DNA of 64,000 bases from JABAYQ01 sp018608925 (GTDB lineage Bacteria > Bacteroidota > Bacteroidia > Flavobacteriales > UBA7312): the NCBI GenBank assembly GCA_037625715.1, contig JASJHQ010000035.1, positions 1 to 64,000 on the forward strand, written 5' to 3'. The translations under genes and the position numbers were made by a program. Below the pieces are notes generated by a model, which did no database searches, had not been told where the DNA came from, and worked only from the letters and a program-made list of their open reading frames with translations. Positions 9,589 through 17,760 of this stretch are shown one piece after another (position 1 is the stretch's first letter; each line of letters begins with the position of its first letter).

Positions 9589-10912
9589 ACTGATATTAAT
9601 ACTAATTTCGTTTTTGTTTTTGAATCTAAACGCTCAGAACACCATTGATGGAGTAGAAGCTATCGTTGGCGATAAAATAGTTTTGCATTCTGAAATTGAA
9701 TCACAACTTCTTCAGATTCTTTCACAACCAAACTCATCTGAGACTGACAAACAGCAGTTAAGATGCCAAGTAATGGAAGATATGATGTTTCAGAAATTAT
9801 TAGCTAATCAGGCGGAGGTAGATAGTTTAGAGGTTACTGATGAAGAAGTAAATAGTGCTATCGATCAGCGTATAGATTATTTTGTAAGTCAAATAGGTTC
9901 TATTAAAAAGACTGAAAAGTATTTCAATAAGCCAATTGATGACATCAGATTAGAGTTTTTCTCTATCATAAAAGATCAGATTTTAGCTCAGAGAATGGAA
10001 AGTAATGTTACTTCTTCTATCAAAACAACTCCTTCAGATGTTAGAAAGTTTTTTAATTCTATTCCGGTAGATAGTCTTCCAATGTTTCCTGCTCAAATAG
10101 AGATGTCACAGCTTATTATATTTCCTGAAGTTTCAACTTACGAAAAAGAAAGAATGGAAATTCAACTTTTAGAGTTTAAGAAAAGAGTAGAGAATGGAGA
10201 AGATTTTAGTTTTTTAGCTTCTTTATACTCGGAAGATGAAGGTTCTGCTAAAGAAGGTGGAGATTTAGGGTATGTTACTAAAGGTAAATTAGTTCCAGAA
10301 TTCGAATCTGTAGCTTTTAGATTGCAAAAAGGAGAAGTTTCTAATCCTGTTAAAACCAAATATGGCTTCCATCTTATTCAAACGGTTGACAGAAAAGGGG
10401 AGCAGTTTAAAATACGTCATATTTTATTAAAGCCTAATTTCAGATTACAAGATTATGAAAATGTAAAAATTAAATTAGACAGCATAAAAAATCTTATTGC
10501 ATTAGATAGTTTAACTTTCGATCAAGCCGCTCTTAAATTCTCACAGGATGATTCAAAAAATAATGGAGGTGTAATTATTAACGTTCAATCAGGTTCTTCT
10601 TCTTTCTTATTAGAGGAACTAGATTCTGAATTGTCTTTAACTATTGACGATTTGTCGAGTGGTGATGTTTCTAAGTCTGTAAATTTCACTAATTTCGATC
10701 AAAGAAAAGGATGTAGAATTGTAAAGGTGAATAAATTGTCAAGTCCGCACATTGCTAACTTACAAGAAGATTATGACAGAATACAAACTGTTGCACTTCA
10801 AGAATTAAAATCGCAAGCTTTAGAAAAATGGAAAGCTTTAACCTTGAACAATACTTACATAAAAATAAGTAGCAATGAAAATTGCGAATCATTAACTAAC
10901 TGGAGCAAGTAA
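9575..10912 (+). CDS. surA: SurA-like periplasmic chaperone / peptidyl-prolyl isomerase
   Basis: A 445-residue protein with signal peptide MKKSKLILILISFLFLNLNAQ. The SurA N-domain follows (IDGVEAIVGDKIVLHSEIESQ, about 23-43, a very typical SurA start). The first parvulin domain spans about 170-275 with GGDLGYVTKGKLVPEFESVAF and YGFHLIQTVD. A second, more diverged domain begins FKIRHILLKP (about 280). Architecture and length match bacterial SurA, which protects outer-membrane proteins in transit to BamA. It ends 2 bases before the moxR ATG. Confidence 0.9.
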   Translation: MKKSKLILILISFLFLNLNAQNTIDGVEAIVGDKIVLHSEIESQLLQILSQPNSSETDKQQLRCQVMEDMMFQKLLANQAEVDSLEVTDEEVNSAIDQRIDYFVSQIGSIKKTEKYFNKPIDDIRLEFFSIIKDQILAQRMESNVTSSIKTTPSDVRKFFNSIPVDSLPMFPAQIEMSQLIIFPEVSTYEKERMEIQLLEFKKRVENGEDFSFLASLYSEDEGSAKEGGDLGYVTKGKLVPEFESVAFRLQKGEVSNPVKTKYGFHLIQTVDRKGEQFKIRHILLKPNFRLQDYENVKIKLDSIKNLIALDSLTFDQAALKFSQDDSKNNGGVIINVQSGSSSFLLEELDSELSLTIDDLSSGDVSKSVNFTNFDQRKGCRIVKVNKLSSPHIANLQEDYDRIQTVALQELKSQALEKWKALTLNNTYIKISSNENCESLTNWSK

Positions 10913-10914
10913 TT

Positions 10915-11862
10915 ATGTCGGATATAGATTTAGTAAAAGAATTTAAACATTCTTACGATGATTTTAGAGCTGAAATAGCTAAGGTAATCGTTGGTCAGGA
11001 TGAAGTAGTTAAAAACGTATTGATTTCCATATTTAGTCAAGGACATTGCTTATTAGTAGGGGTTCCTGGTTTGGCTAAAACATTGCTAGTACAAACTATT
11101 TCTGACGCTCTTGGACTAGATTACAGTAGAATACAATTTACTCCAGACCTAATGCCTTCTGATATTGTTGGTTCTGAAATATTAAATTCGGATCGACAAT
11201 TTGAGTTTAAAAAAGGTCCGTTGTTTGCCAATATTGTTTTAGCTGATGAGATTAATAGAACCCCTCCAAAAACACAAGCAGCATTATTAGAAGCTATGCA
11301 AGAAAGAGCTGTTACAGCTGCTGGTAATACTTATAAATTAGATGATCCTTTCTTTGTTTTAGCTACCCAAAACCCTATTGAGCAAGAAGGTACCTACCCA
11401 TTGCCAGAAGCTCAGTTAGATAGATTTATGTTTAATGTAATTCTAGATTATCCTTCTTATGAAGAGGAACTGCAAGTAATTAAGAAAACTACTTCTGATT
11501 TATCCGTAAAGCTGAATAAGGTTATGGATGGTAAGAAAATTGTAGAATTTCAGAAATTAGTTAGAAGAATTCCAATTTCTGATAATGTGATAGAGTATGC
11601 GGTTAAGTTAGTCGCAAAAACAAGGCCAAACTCCACTTATTCTAGCGAAAGAGTTAATCAGTTTATTTCTTGGGGAGCTGGTCCTAGAGCATCTCAAAAT
11701 TTAGTAATTGGTGCTAAATGCCATGCTGCTATCAATGGGAAGTATTCTCCAGATATTGAAGATGTTAAAGCAGTAGCTATTCCTATTTTAAGGCATCGTG
11801 TAGTGAAGAACTATAAAGCCGAAGGTATTTCTATAGAACAACTAATAAAAGAGCTTTTATAA
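10915..11862 (+). CDS. MoxR family AAA+ ATPase
   Basis: A 315-residue cytoplasmic AAA+ ATPase. Walker A is GVPGLAKTLL (about 48-57), Walker B is IVLADEINRTPPKTQAALLEAMQE (about 104-127), sensor 1 is FFVLATQNPIEQEGTYPLPEAQLDRF, and the C-terminal lid follows. MoxR ATPases usually act with von Willebrand factor A-domain partners to mature metalloproteins or envelope complexes. No vWA-domain gene is adjacent here, which is unusual since in many Bacteroidota it is followed by DUF58/vWA (Bat) genes. The final codon overlaps the start codon of def by one base. Confidence 0.95.
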   Translation: MSDIDLVKEFKHSYDDFRAEIAKVIVGQDEVVKNVLISIFSQGHCLLVGVPGLAKTLLVQTISDALGLDYSRIQFTPDLMPSDIVGSEILNSDRQFEFKKGPLFANIVLADEINRTPPKTQAALLEAMQERAVTAAGNTYKLDDPFFVLATQNPIEQEGTYPLPEAQLDRFMFNVILDYPSYEEELQVIKKTTSDLSVKLNKVMDGKKIVEFQKLVRRIPISDNVIEYAVKLVAKTRPNSTYSSERVNQFISWGAGPRASQNLVIGAKCHAAINGKYSPDIEDVKAVAIPILRHRVVKNYKAEGISIEQLIKELL

Positions 11863-12419
11863 TGATTTTACCAATTGTTGCCTACGGAACAACTGTACTG
11901 AAGAAGAAAGGGGAAGAGATAAGCGCTGAATACCCTGATTTAGAGCAGTTGATTGAAGATATGTACGAAACTATGTACGAAGCTAGCGGGGTAGGTCTTG
12001 CAGCTCCACAGATTGGTAAAGGCATTCGTCTTTTCGTAATTGATGGAAGTCCATTTTCTGATGACGACCCAGGAATGGAAGACTTTTGTATGACATTCAT
12101 TAATCCTACTATAATAGAGGAAGAAGGGGAGGAATGGTCTTTTAACGAAGGTTGTTTGTCTATCCCTGATGTTAGAGAAGATGTATTTAGAAAGCCAAAA
12201 ATAAAAATTAAATACCAAGATGAAGATTTCGAATGGGTAGAAGAGGAATTTGATGGTTTAAAAGCCAGAATAATTCAGCACGAATACGATCATATTGAAG
12301 GTGTTTTGTTTACCGATTATCTGTCACCATTAAAAAGAAGAATGCTTAGGAGAAAATTAGTAGATATTTCTAAAGGTTCTATTAAGGTTTCTTATCGAAT
12401 GAAATTTCCTTCTAAATAA
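11862..12419 (+). CDS. def: peptide deformylase
   Basis: Def removes the formyl group from the initiator methionine of nascent proteins, using an Fe2+ or Zn2+ centre. All three motifs are intact: SGVGLAAPQIG (motif 1), NEGCLSIPDV with the metal-binding Cys (motif 2), and QHEYDHIEGVLF with HExxH (motif 3). The 185-residue length is normal. Its start overlaps the moxR stop by one base (TAATG arrangement), so translation is coupled. It converges with the gene at 12423, with only three bases between. Confidence 0.97.
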   Translation: MILPIVAYGTTVLKKKGEEISAEYPDLEQLIEDMYETMYEASGVGLAAPQIGKGIRLFVIDGSPFSDDDPGMEDFCMTFINPTIIEEEGEEWSFNEGCLSIPDVREDVFRKPKIKIKYQDEDFEWVEEEFDGLKARIIQHEYDHIEGVLFTDYLSPLKRRMLRRKLVDISKGSIKVSYRMKFPSK

Positions 12420-12422
12420 AAT

Positions 12423-12923
12423 TTATTTTCTCAATGCCCTTGGGTTTGCTAAATCAGTAGTAACATAGGCGTTTGGATTAGTTGATTCTATAATTTTCAA
12501 TGCTGTTTTCAACTTTCTTTTTGGTGCAATGCACCAATAGATTCTTACAGCTCCTTTTAATCCTTCACCATTTATTACTGTTACACCAAAACCTTCTTTT
12601 CTTAAAGGATCTGCAACACTTGGGTCATCAATTGATGAAAATACTCTTATAACCATATCCCCAAAACCCATAAAGCCTTCGATGTAAGAACCTATAATTG
12701 TTCCTGCAGCAAAGCCTAATGCGTATCCAGCAATTAGTAAATTATCGTCTATATCTTCAATTACTTTAGAGACTGCTAAAATCCATATCACAGATTCGAT
12801 AAGGCCAATTAAGCCAGCGTATAAAGGTTTGTTTTTTGTAATTAATAAAGCTCGAATTGTTCCTAGGCTTTGATCTGAAAGTCTCAAGAAAAATATTGAT
12901 AATGCTGCAATAAATACGGTCAT
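12423..12923 (-). CDS. UPF0316 / DUF2179 membrane protein
   Basis: A 166-residue protein with three N-terminal transmembrane helices (TVFIAALSIFFLRLSDQSLG, AGLIGLIESVIWILAVSKVI, LLIAGYALGFAAGTIIGSYIE) followed by a soluble C-terminal domain of about 70 residues (DMVIRVFSSIDDPSVADPLR, GVTVINGEGLKGAVRIYWCIA). This matches the YebE-type UPF0316 family, DUF5698 plus DUF2179. The DUF2179 domain is suspected to bind small ligands, but the biological role is unknown. It shares the minus strand with rlmF, 46 bases downstream of it. Confidence 0.85.
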   Translation of the reverse strand: MTVFIAALSIFFLRLSDQSLGTIRALLITKNKPLYAGLIGLIESVIWILAVSKVIEDIDDNLLIAGYALGFAAGTIIGSYIEGFMGFGDMVIRVFSSIDDPSVADPLRKEGFGVTVINGEGLKGAVRIYWCIAPKRKLKTALKIIESTNPNAYVTTDLANPRALRK

Positions 12924-12969
12924 AATAATGGGTTGTTATTTATAATTTAAAATTAATAAAAAATTACAT

Positions 12970-13932
12970 TTACTTCCATCTATCCTCTCTCCACTGGGCT
13001 TGTTGATCTCTAGAAAAGAAGGACCAAGCAACAACTCGACTTGATTTATTTCCTGTTCCCATAGGAATGGTTTTAACCTGATTTACTCCATATCTTTGTA
13101 GTAGGATATAGATTCCTTTTAAGTTCGATTGTTTAGAAACTAAAGTAGAAAACCACAGAACATTTTTAGAATATTTGTTGCTTTCCTTAACCATTTTTTC
13201 GATGAATTGATACTCTCCACCAGGGTAAACTAATTCATCACTTATTCCTGAAAAATTGAGTTCAACTTTATTGGTTTCTTTTTTCAATACATTTTTTACT
13301 TTTCTATGACTACCTTTTTGAGCATCTTCAACACTTGAATGAAAGGGTGGGTTGCAGATGGATATGTCGAATTTCTCCTCTTTTTCTATTATGTCAGTGA
13401 AAATATTTTCCGAATCTTTTTGCAGCCTACAAACGATATTTTTACTGATAGATGGGTTGGAATTTATAATCGTATTTGCTGATTCTATTGATTCTGAAGA
13501 AATATCTGAACCAATAAAATTCCAATCGTATTCTGTGCTTCCAATGATTGGGTAGATACAGCTTGCTCCAGTTCCTATGTCCAAACAATTTATTTTATTT
13601 CCTGTCGGATTCTTTCCAAAGTTGTTTTGAGCTAATATATCAGCAACATGATGAATGTAATCAGCTCTTCCAGGAATGGGAGGGCATAGGTTTTTGTCAG
13701 GAAAATCCCAGTTGTCAATCCCGTAATAATGTTTCAAAATAGCTTTATTAAGCGTTTTTACGGCTAAAGGATTTGAGAATTCAATAGAATTTTCCCCATA
13801 TCTGTTAGTTACAATAAAATCAGAAAGAGAAGGCATAGCTTCAATTAATGCATTTAAATCATATCTTTCTTTGTTTTTGTTCCTTAAATGAAGTCTAGAT
13901 TTACTCTCATTCTTATGTTTTTCTGAATCCAT
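12970..13932 (-). CDS. rlmF: 23S rRNA (adenine(1618)-N(6))-methyltransferase
   Basis: RlmF adds a methyl group to N6 of A1618 in 23S rRNA. The 320-residue protein carries family-specific blocks: LHLRNKNKERYDLNALIEAMPSL at the N-terminus, NWDFPDKNLCPPIPGRADYIHH, the SAM-binding LDIGTGASCIYPIIG, and the N6-adenine methyltransferase catalytic motif NPPFHSS. The C-terminus VVAWSFF also agrees with the family. The start ATG at 13932 is preceded by a TACTTTTA element, a near match to the -7 box. Confidence 0.95.
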   Translation of the reverse strand: MDSEKHKNESKSRLHLRNKNKERYDLNALIEAMPSLSDFIVTNRYGENSIEFSNPLAVKTLNKAILKHYYGIDNWDFPDKNLCPPIPGRADYIHHVADILAQNNFGKNPTGNKINCLDIGTGASCIYPIIGSTEYDWNFIGSDISSESIESANTIINSNPSISKNIVCRLQKDSENIFTDIIEKEEKFDISICNPPFHSSVEDAQKGSHRKVKNVLKKETNKVELNFSGISDELVYPGGEYQFIEKMVKESNKYSKNVLWFSTLVSKQSNLKGIYILLQRYGVNQVKTIPMGTGNKSSRVVAWSFFSRDQQAQWREDRWK

Positions 13933-14000
13933 TTTTTAATAAAAGTAATGATTTAGTATTAGATAGCAACGTTATATAAGGGTTCTATAAAAAAGAAAAA

Positions 14001-14029
14001 CCCACTTGCTCTACTAGAGTACAAGTGGG
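14001..14029 (-). terminator. terminator after tRNA-Arg(TCT)
   Basis: CCCACTTG (14001-14008) pairs with CAAGTGGG (14022-14029). On the minus strand the hairpin follows the tRNA-Arg 3' end by 8 bases and is followed by a U-run from the A-rich stretch at 13991-14000. It ends the tRNA transcription unit. Confidence 0.85.
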
Positions 14030-14037
14030 TTTTTACG

Positions 14038-14111
14038 TGATCACGACAGGATTCGAACCTGTGACCGTCTGCTTAGAAGGCAGATGCTCTATCCAGCTGA
14101 GCTACGCGACC
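14038..14111 (-). tRNA. tRNA-Arg (anticodon TCT)
   Basis: A 74-nt tRNA read on the minus strand, from GGTCGCG at the 5' end to the pairing CGTGATC plus discriminator A. The D-arm GCTC/GAGC, anticodon loop CTTCTAA with anticodon TCT, and T-loop TTCGAAT are all present. CCA is not encoded. It lies 4 bases after a strong terminator-like hairpin and has no evident promoter of its own. Confidence 0.97.
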
Positions 14112-14115
14112 ATTT

Positions 14116-14141
14116 AAAAAAAGGACTCTAAAAGAGTCCTT
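14116..14141 (-). terminator. terminator-like hairpin between tRNA-Pro and tRNA-Arg
   Basis: AAGGACTCT (14121-14129) pairs with AGAGTCCTT (14133-14141) around a three-base loop. On the minus strand it follows the tRNA-Pro 3' end by two bases and leads into seven Us (14122-14116). It has the full form of an intrinsic terminator, yet tRNA-Arg begins immediately afterwards. Confidence 0.8.
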
Positions 14142-14143
14142 CG

Positions 14144-14218
14144 TCGGGGTGGCAGGATTCGAACCTGCGACCTCCTCGTCCCAAACGAGGCGCGATAACC
14201 GGGCTACGCTACACCCCG
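14144..14218 (-). tRNA. tRNA-Pro (anticodon TGG)
   Basis: A 75-nt tRNA on the minus strand. The acceptor stem CGGGGTG pairs with CACCCCG, the discriminator is A, the anticodon loop is TTTGGGA with anticodon TGG, and the T-loop is TTCGAAT. CCA is not encoded. A TAGATTTG -7 box stands 13 bases upstream. Confidence 0.97.
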
Positions 14219-14231
14219 AAAAATGGAGCTG

Positions 14232-14239
14232 CAAATCTA
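14232..14239 (-). promoter_or_regulatory. tRNA-Pro promoter -7 element
   Basis: TAGATTTG on the minus strand matches TAnnTTTG and lies 13 bases before the mature 5' end of tRNA-Pro. Confidence 0.65.
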
Positions 14240-14282
14240 ATTAAATAAAATAGACTCACAACTCTATTAAAACAATAATTTG

Positions 14283-14369
14283 CGGAAAGGAAGGGATTCG
14301 AACCCCCGATACCGTTACCAGTATAACACCTTAGCAGGGTGCCGCTTTCAGCCACTCAGCCACCTTTCC
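14283..14369 (-). tRNA. tRNA-Ser (anticodon GCT)
   Basis: An 87-nt tRNA with the long variable arm typical of serine tRNAs. The acceptor stem is GGAAAGG/CCTTTCC with discriminator G. The anticodon loop contains GCT (CTGCTAA), the variable arm follows as GTTATACTGGTAAC, and the T-loop is TTCGAAT. CCA is not encoded. Confidence 0.97.
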
Positions 14370-14383
14370 TAATGAACGAGCGG

Positions 14384-14391
14384 CAAATTTA
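14384..14391 (-). promoter_or_regulatory. tRNA-Ser promoter -7 element
   Basis: TAAATTTG on the minus strand matches TAnnTTTG and lies 14 bases before the tRNA-Ser 5' end. It is back to back with the promoter of the ABC binding-protein gene. Confidence 0.65.
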
Positions 14392-14478
14392 TATCAATAT
14401 CTATGTATAACAAACTTTTTTATTCTTATTTTTTAATAATCATCAAAAAATGTTTTAGTTATATTAATGTTGGAATGT

Positions 14479-14486
14479 TATATTTG
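14479..14486 (+). promoter_or_regulatory. -7 element of the peptide ABC transporter operon
   Basis: TATATTTG is a perfect TAnnTTTG match, with TTTAG at about 20 bases upstream as a weak -33 element. It lies 18 bases before the ATG at 14505, which argues against any start codon further upstream in that frame. Confidence 0.7.
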
Positions 14487-14504
14487 CATGAATCTAATCT
14501 TATA

Positions 14505-16262
14505 ATGATGTTTAAAATTACTACAGCCATCGCTTTTTCTTTACTGATTTTTTCTTCTTGTGTAGAAAATAGAGATCTATCTGAAAATAAAGTAATTGCT
14601 CATATTTCTTCAAATCCTGACGGATTACATCCTTTTAATAACAACTCTGCAATGAGGTCGTTCATTTTCGAACATACTCAGAAAACTTTGGTTAAACTTG
14701 ATCTGAAATCACTCGATTATATTCCATCTTTAGTTAAAACATTACCTATAGTTTCAGAAGATGGACTTCGTTACTCATACGAATTGAGAGATGGTCTTAA
14801 ATGGGACGACGGAACAGCTGTTACAGCCAAAGATGTAGAATTTACATCAAAAATTCAGGTTTGTCCATTAACGGATAACGCTAGTGTGAGAGGTAATTAC
14901 TCTTCTGTTATAAAAGATATAATTCTAGATTCTGACAATCCCCTTAAGTTCACAATGGTTGCTTTTAATAAAAACGTAACTAATAAAAGTATCTATTCCG
15001 AAGTTTATATTCAACAAAAATCACATTGGGATCCTGATGGAATGCTCGATGACTTAACTTTTAAGCAAATTCACAATCCTGATTTTAAAGAAAAGAAAGA
15101 ATGGTCTGATTGGTTTAATGGCTTTAATAATGGTGATAACAGTTACCAAGCAGAGTTGTTAGTTGGTTTAGGTCCTTATCAAATTTCAGAGTGGGAGACA
15201 GGTTCGTATATTATAGCTACTAAAAAAGAAAATTGGTGGGGAGATAACGATACTAGCATTTACAATCAAAATTATCCTGAAGAAATCATTTTTAAGATTA
15301 TTTCTGATGACGCATCGGTATTTTTATCACTTAAAAGTGAAGGTTTAGATGCTACCAATAGAATTGGTACTTCTAAATTATTTAAGCTTCAAAAACACGA
15401 TTATTTCAATGAAAATTATCATTCCGAATTTTTAAATCAGTATACCTATTACTACTTAGGAATGAATACTCGTCCGGATGGTATAAAACGTAAAGCATTT
15501 TTTGAAGATGTGTTAGTTCGTAGAGCAATGGCTCACCTTGTGCCAGTAGATGAAATTATAGAAGTTATTTTACATGGGGAAGGCTCTAGGCAGGTTGCAA
15601 ATCTTTCAGCATTAAAAAAGAATTATAACGATACTCTAAAACTTATCGATTTAGATATTGAAGCTGCTAAAATCTTATTAGATGAAAGTGGTTGGATTGA
15701 TACTGACGGAGATAATATAAGAGATAAAGAAGTTAATGGAGAGAAGATTCAGCTAAGCTTTGAATTAAGCTATATGAGTTCGCCAACATCTAAAGAGACT
15801 GCTTTAATTATTAAAGAAAGTTTATGGAGAGCTGGAGTAAATGCAATTCCAACTCCGATGGACTTCACATTATTTTATAAAAATGCACAAGAGCATGATT
15901 TTGATATGATGATAGGTGGATGGGGAGGATCAGCTTCTTATTCAAATCCTTATCAGTTATGGCACACTTCTTCATGGGCTAATAAAGGATCGAACTTCAC
16001 AGGATTTGGGGATGCAGAAAGCGATTCGTTAATTGATTTAGCAAATAGATCTATTATTGAAGAAGAACACCGAAATGCTATTTGGGCATTACAAGCAAAA
16101 ATTTATAAAGATCAACCATATGTTTTTCTCTACAGCCCAAAAAGAAAAATAGTGATTCACAGGCGTTTTGATAATGCGGATATGTATTTCGAAAAACCAG
16201 GATTTGTATTGCATAATTTCTTGCTTAAAGATGAATTCAAAAATTTAACTCCAACACCATAA
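14505..16262 (+). CDS. oligopeptide/dipeptide ABC transporter substrate-binding lipoprotein
   Basis: A 585-residue SBP_bac_5 family protein. I place the start at 14505 because a -7 box sits just upstream and MMFKITTAIAFSLLIFSSC is then a clean lipoprotein signal with lipobox SSC. Family features include DGLHPFNNNSAMR, the AKDVEFTSK domain signature, YELRDGLKWDDGT, and the C-terminal DMMIGGWGGSASYSNPYQLWHT. It presumably binds peptides at the periplasmic face and hands them to the permeases at 16266 and 17761, which follow after 3 and 4 bases. An open frame continues upstream to 14403, but it contains the promoter. Confidence 0.93.
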   Translation: MMFKITTAIAFSLLIFSSCVENRDLSENKVIAHISSNPDGLHPFNNNSAMRSFIFEHTQKTLVKLDLKSLDYIPSLVKTLPIVSEDGLRYSYELRDGLKWDDGTAVTAKDVEFTSKIQVCPLTDNASVRGNYSSVIKDIILDSDNPLKFTMVAFNKNVTNKSIYSEVYIQQKSHWDPDGMLDDLTFKQIHNPDFKEKKEWSDWFNGFNNGDNSYQAELLVGLGPYQISEWETGSYIIATKKENWWGDNDTSIYNQNYPEEIIFKIISDDASVFLSLKSEGLDATNRIGTSKLFKLQKHDYFNENYHSEFLNQYTYYYLGMNTRPDGIKRKAFFEDVLVRRAMAHLVPVDEIIEVILHGEGSRQVANLSALKKNYNDTLKLIDLDIEAAKILLDESGWIDTDGDNIRDKEVNGEKIQLSFELSYMSSPTSKETALIIKESLWRAGVNAIPTPMDFTLFYKNAQEHDFDMMIGGWGGSASYSNPYQLWHTSSWANKGSNFTGFGDAESDSLIDLANRSIIEEEHRNAIWALQAKIYKDQPYVFLYSPKRKIVIHRRFDNADMYFEKPGFVLHNFLLKDEFKNLTPTP

Positions 16263-16265
16263 GAG

Positions 16266-17756
16266 ATGTTTAAATATATTGTTAAAAGGATATTAATATT
16301 TTTCCCAACCTTAATTGCCATTTCTTTGTTGGCTTTTATAATTAGTATAAGTGCTCCAGCAGACCCTGTTGAGAAATTAACTAATTCGGCAGATAAGGAA
16401 GGTGCAGCAAACCAACAATCAGATGCTACTAAAAAAGTAAAACAAGAGTTGAGGAAAAAATTGGGCCTTGATTTGCCTATTTTTTATTTCAACTTCGGTT
16501 CTTTAAGTGATTGCGATACTCTCTATAAACTAGATGATAAGGATCATATCGCTAGTTTGAGCGAATTGACACATTATTATGGTAATTGGCCTGATGTGTC
16601 GGTTTATTACCAGCAGCTGTTTAATACTCAATTAGCTCACGAAAAATTAAACTTAGACAATATTTATCTTGATCAAGAATCTTCTAATACTTCTTACACT
16701 AAGAATCAGATTAACGAAGCGATTACTAAATCTAGCTTTGAAATAAGCGCTATTCTAGAAACTGCTAACCCTAGTGTATTGGCTTCTAAAATGTCTAATC
16801 TGGATGAATTATATTCAGAATACCAATTTTTAAGTCCGGTTGCTAAAGAGTATGCACTTTCTAAGGATTACTACAATAACATAATTGAAAATTCTTCTCA
16901 CTGGAAAACCTATGTTCCTAAAATAGTATGGTATGGATTTAAAAATCAATATCACTTTTGGTTATTTGGTGATGGTCTCGAAAGAAAAGGGGTAGTTAGG
17001 GGTGATTTCGGATTATCTTACATTGATAATCAGCCAATTAACACTAAGATATGGACTAAGGTTTGGATTTCTTTTTCCTTCTCTATTCTGTCGGTTTTGT
17101 TTGCCTACATTATTAGTATTCCTTTAGGGATTTATTCTGCATATAAGAAAGACAGTAGGTTCGATAGGATATCATCGGTTGTTGTTTTTGTATTGTACTC
17201 AATGCCAGGTTTCTTTATTGGTGTTCTTTTGTTATATACGTTTGCTAATCCGGATACCCTAAGATGGTTCCCAGTTTCTGGTATTCAAGATCCTTCTGTT
17301 TTTGATCCTTCTTGGTCATTTTTTGAAAAAGCAAGCCACAGGCTTCCATATTTTGTACTTCCATTATTTACTTATACTTATAGTTCTTTTGCTTTCTTAA
17401 GTAGAATAATGAGAGTAGGGGTTATTGATGTATTTAGTCAGGATTATATCAGAACAGCCAGAGCAAAAGGATTAGGAGAAGGAAAGGTTGTTATGAAGCA
17501 TGCTCTAAGAAATTCTTTACTGCCAATTATTACAGTTTTTGCAAATATTTTCCCATTAGCAATTGGTGGTTCGGTAATTATCGAAACTATATTTACTATT
17601 CCTGGAATGGGATTTGAAATATTTAATTCAATACTAAATTCCGATTACCCAATGATTGTAGCGGTATTCACTATAATAGGATTTTTAACAATGTTAGGTT
17701 ACCTAATAGCGGATGTTTTATACGCTGTTGTTGACCCAAGAATCTCTTACAAATAA
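16266..17756 (+). CDS. ABC transporter permease, DppB/OppB type, with large periplasmic insert
   Basis: A 496-residue permease, versus roughly 300-340 for DppB/OppB. TM1 is YIVKRILIFFPTLIAISLLAFII, followed by the conserved ELRKKLGLDLPIFYF (about 61-75). A hydrophilic insert of about 165 residues then precedes VVRGDFGLSYI (about 252-262), where these two elements are normally adjacent. The remaining TM helices and the cytoplasmic EAA loop RTARAKGLGEGKVVMKHALRNSLLPI are normal. The insert falls on the periplasmic side. It is co-transcribed with the binding protein and the second permease; no ATPase gene is present in the window. Confidence 0.92.
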   Translation: MFKYIVKRILIFFPTLIAISLLAFIISISAPADPVEKLTNSADKEGAANQQSDATKKVKQELRKKLGLDLPIFYFNFGSLSDCDTLYKLDDKDHIASLSELTHYYGNWPDVSVYYQQLFNTQLAHEKLNLDNIYLDQESSNTSYTKNQINEAITKSSFEISAILETANPSVLASKMSNLDELYSEYQFLSPVAKEYALSKDYYNNIIENSSHWKTYVPKIVWYGFKNQYHFWLFGDGLERKGVVRGDFGLSYIDNQPINTKIWTKVWISFSFSILSVLFAYIISIPLGIYSAYKKDSRFDRISSVVVFVLYSMPGFFIGVLLLYTFANPDTLRWFPVSGIQDPSVFDPSWSFFEKASHRLPYFVLPLFTYTYSSFAFLSRIMRVGVIDVFSQDYIRTARAKGLGEGKVVMKHALRNSLLPIITVFANIFPLAIGGSVIIETIFTIPGMGFEIFNSILNSDYPMIVAVFTIIGFLTMLGYLIADVLYAVVDPRISYK

Positions 17757-17760
17757 AAAA

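Noticed and set aside
14403..14504. Longer start for the peptide-binding lipoprotein
   Set aside because: The extra 34 codons contain a perfect TATATTTG promoter box at 14479-14486 and would hide the lipoprotein signal peptide inside the protein.
17713..17760. Upstream start for the DppC-type permease
   Set aside because: It would overlap the preceding permease by 44 bases and add a tail not typical of the family; the ATG at 17761 follows immediately after that gene.
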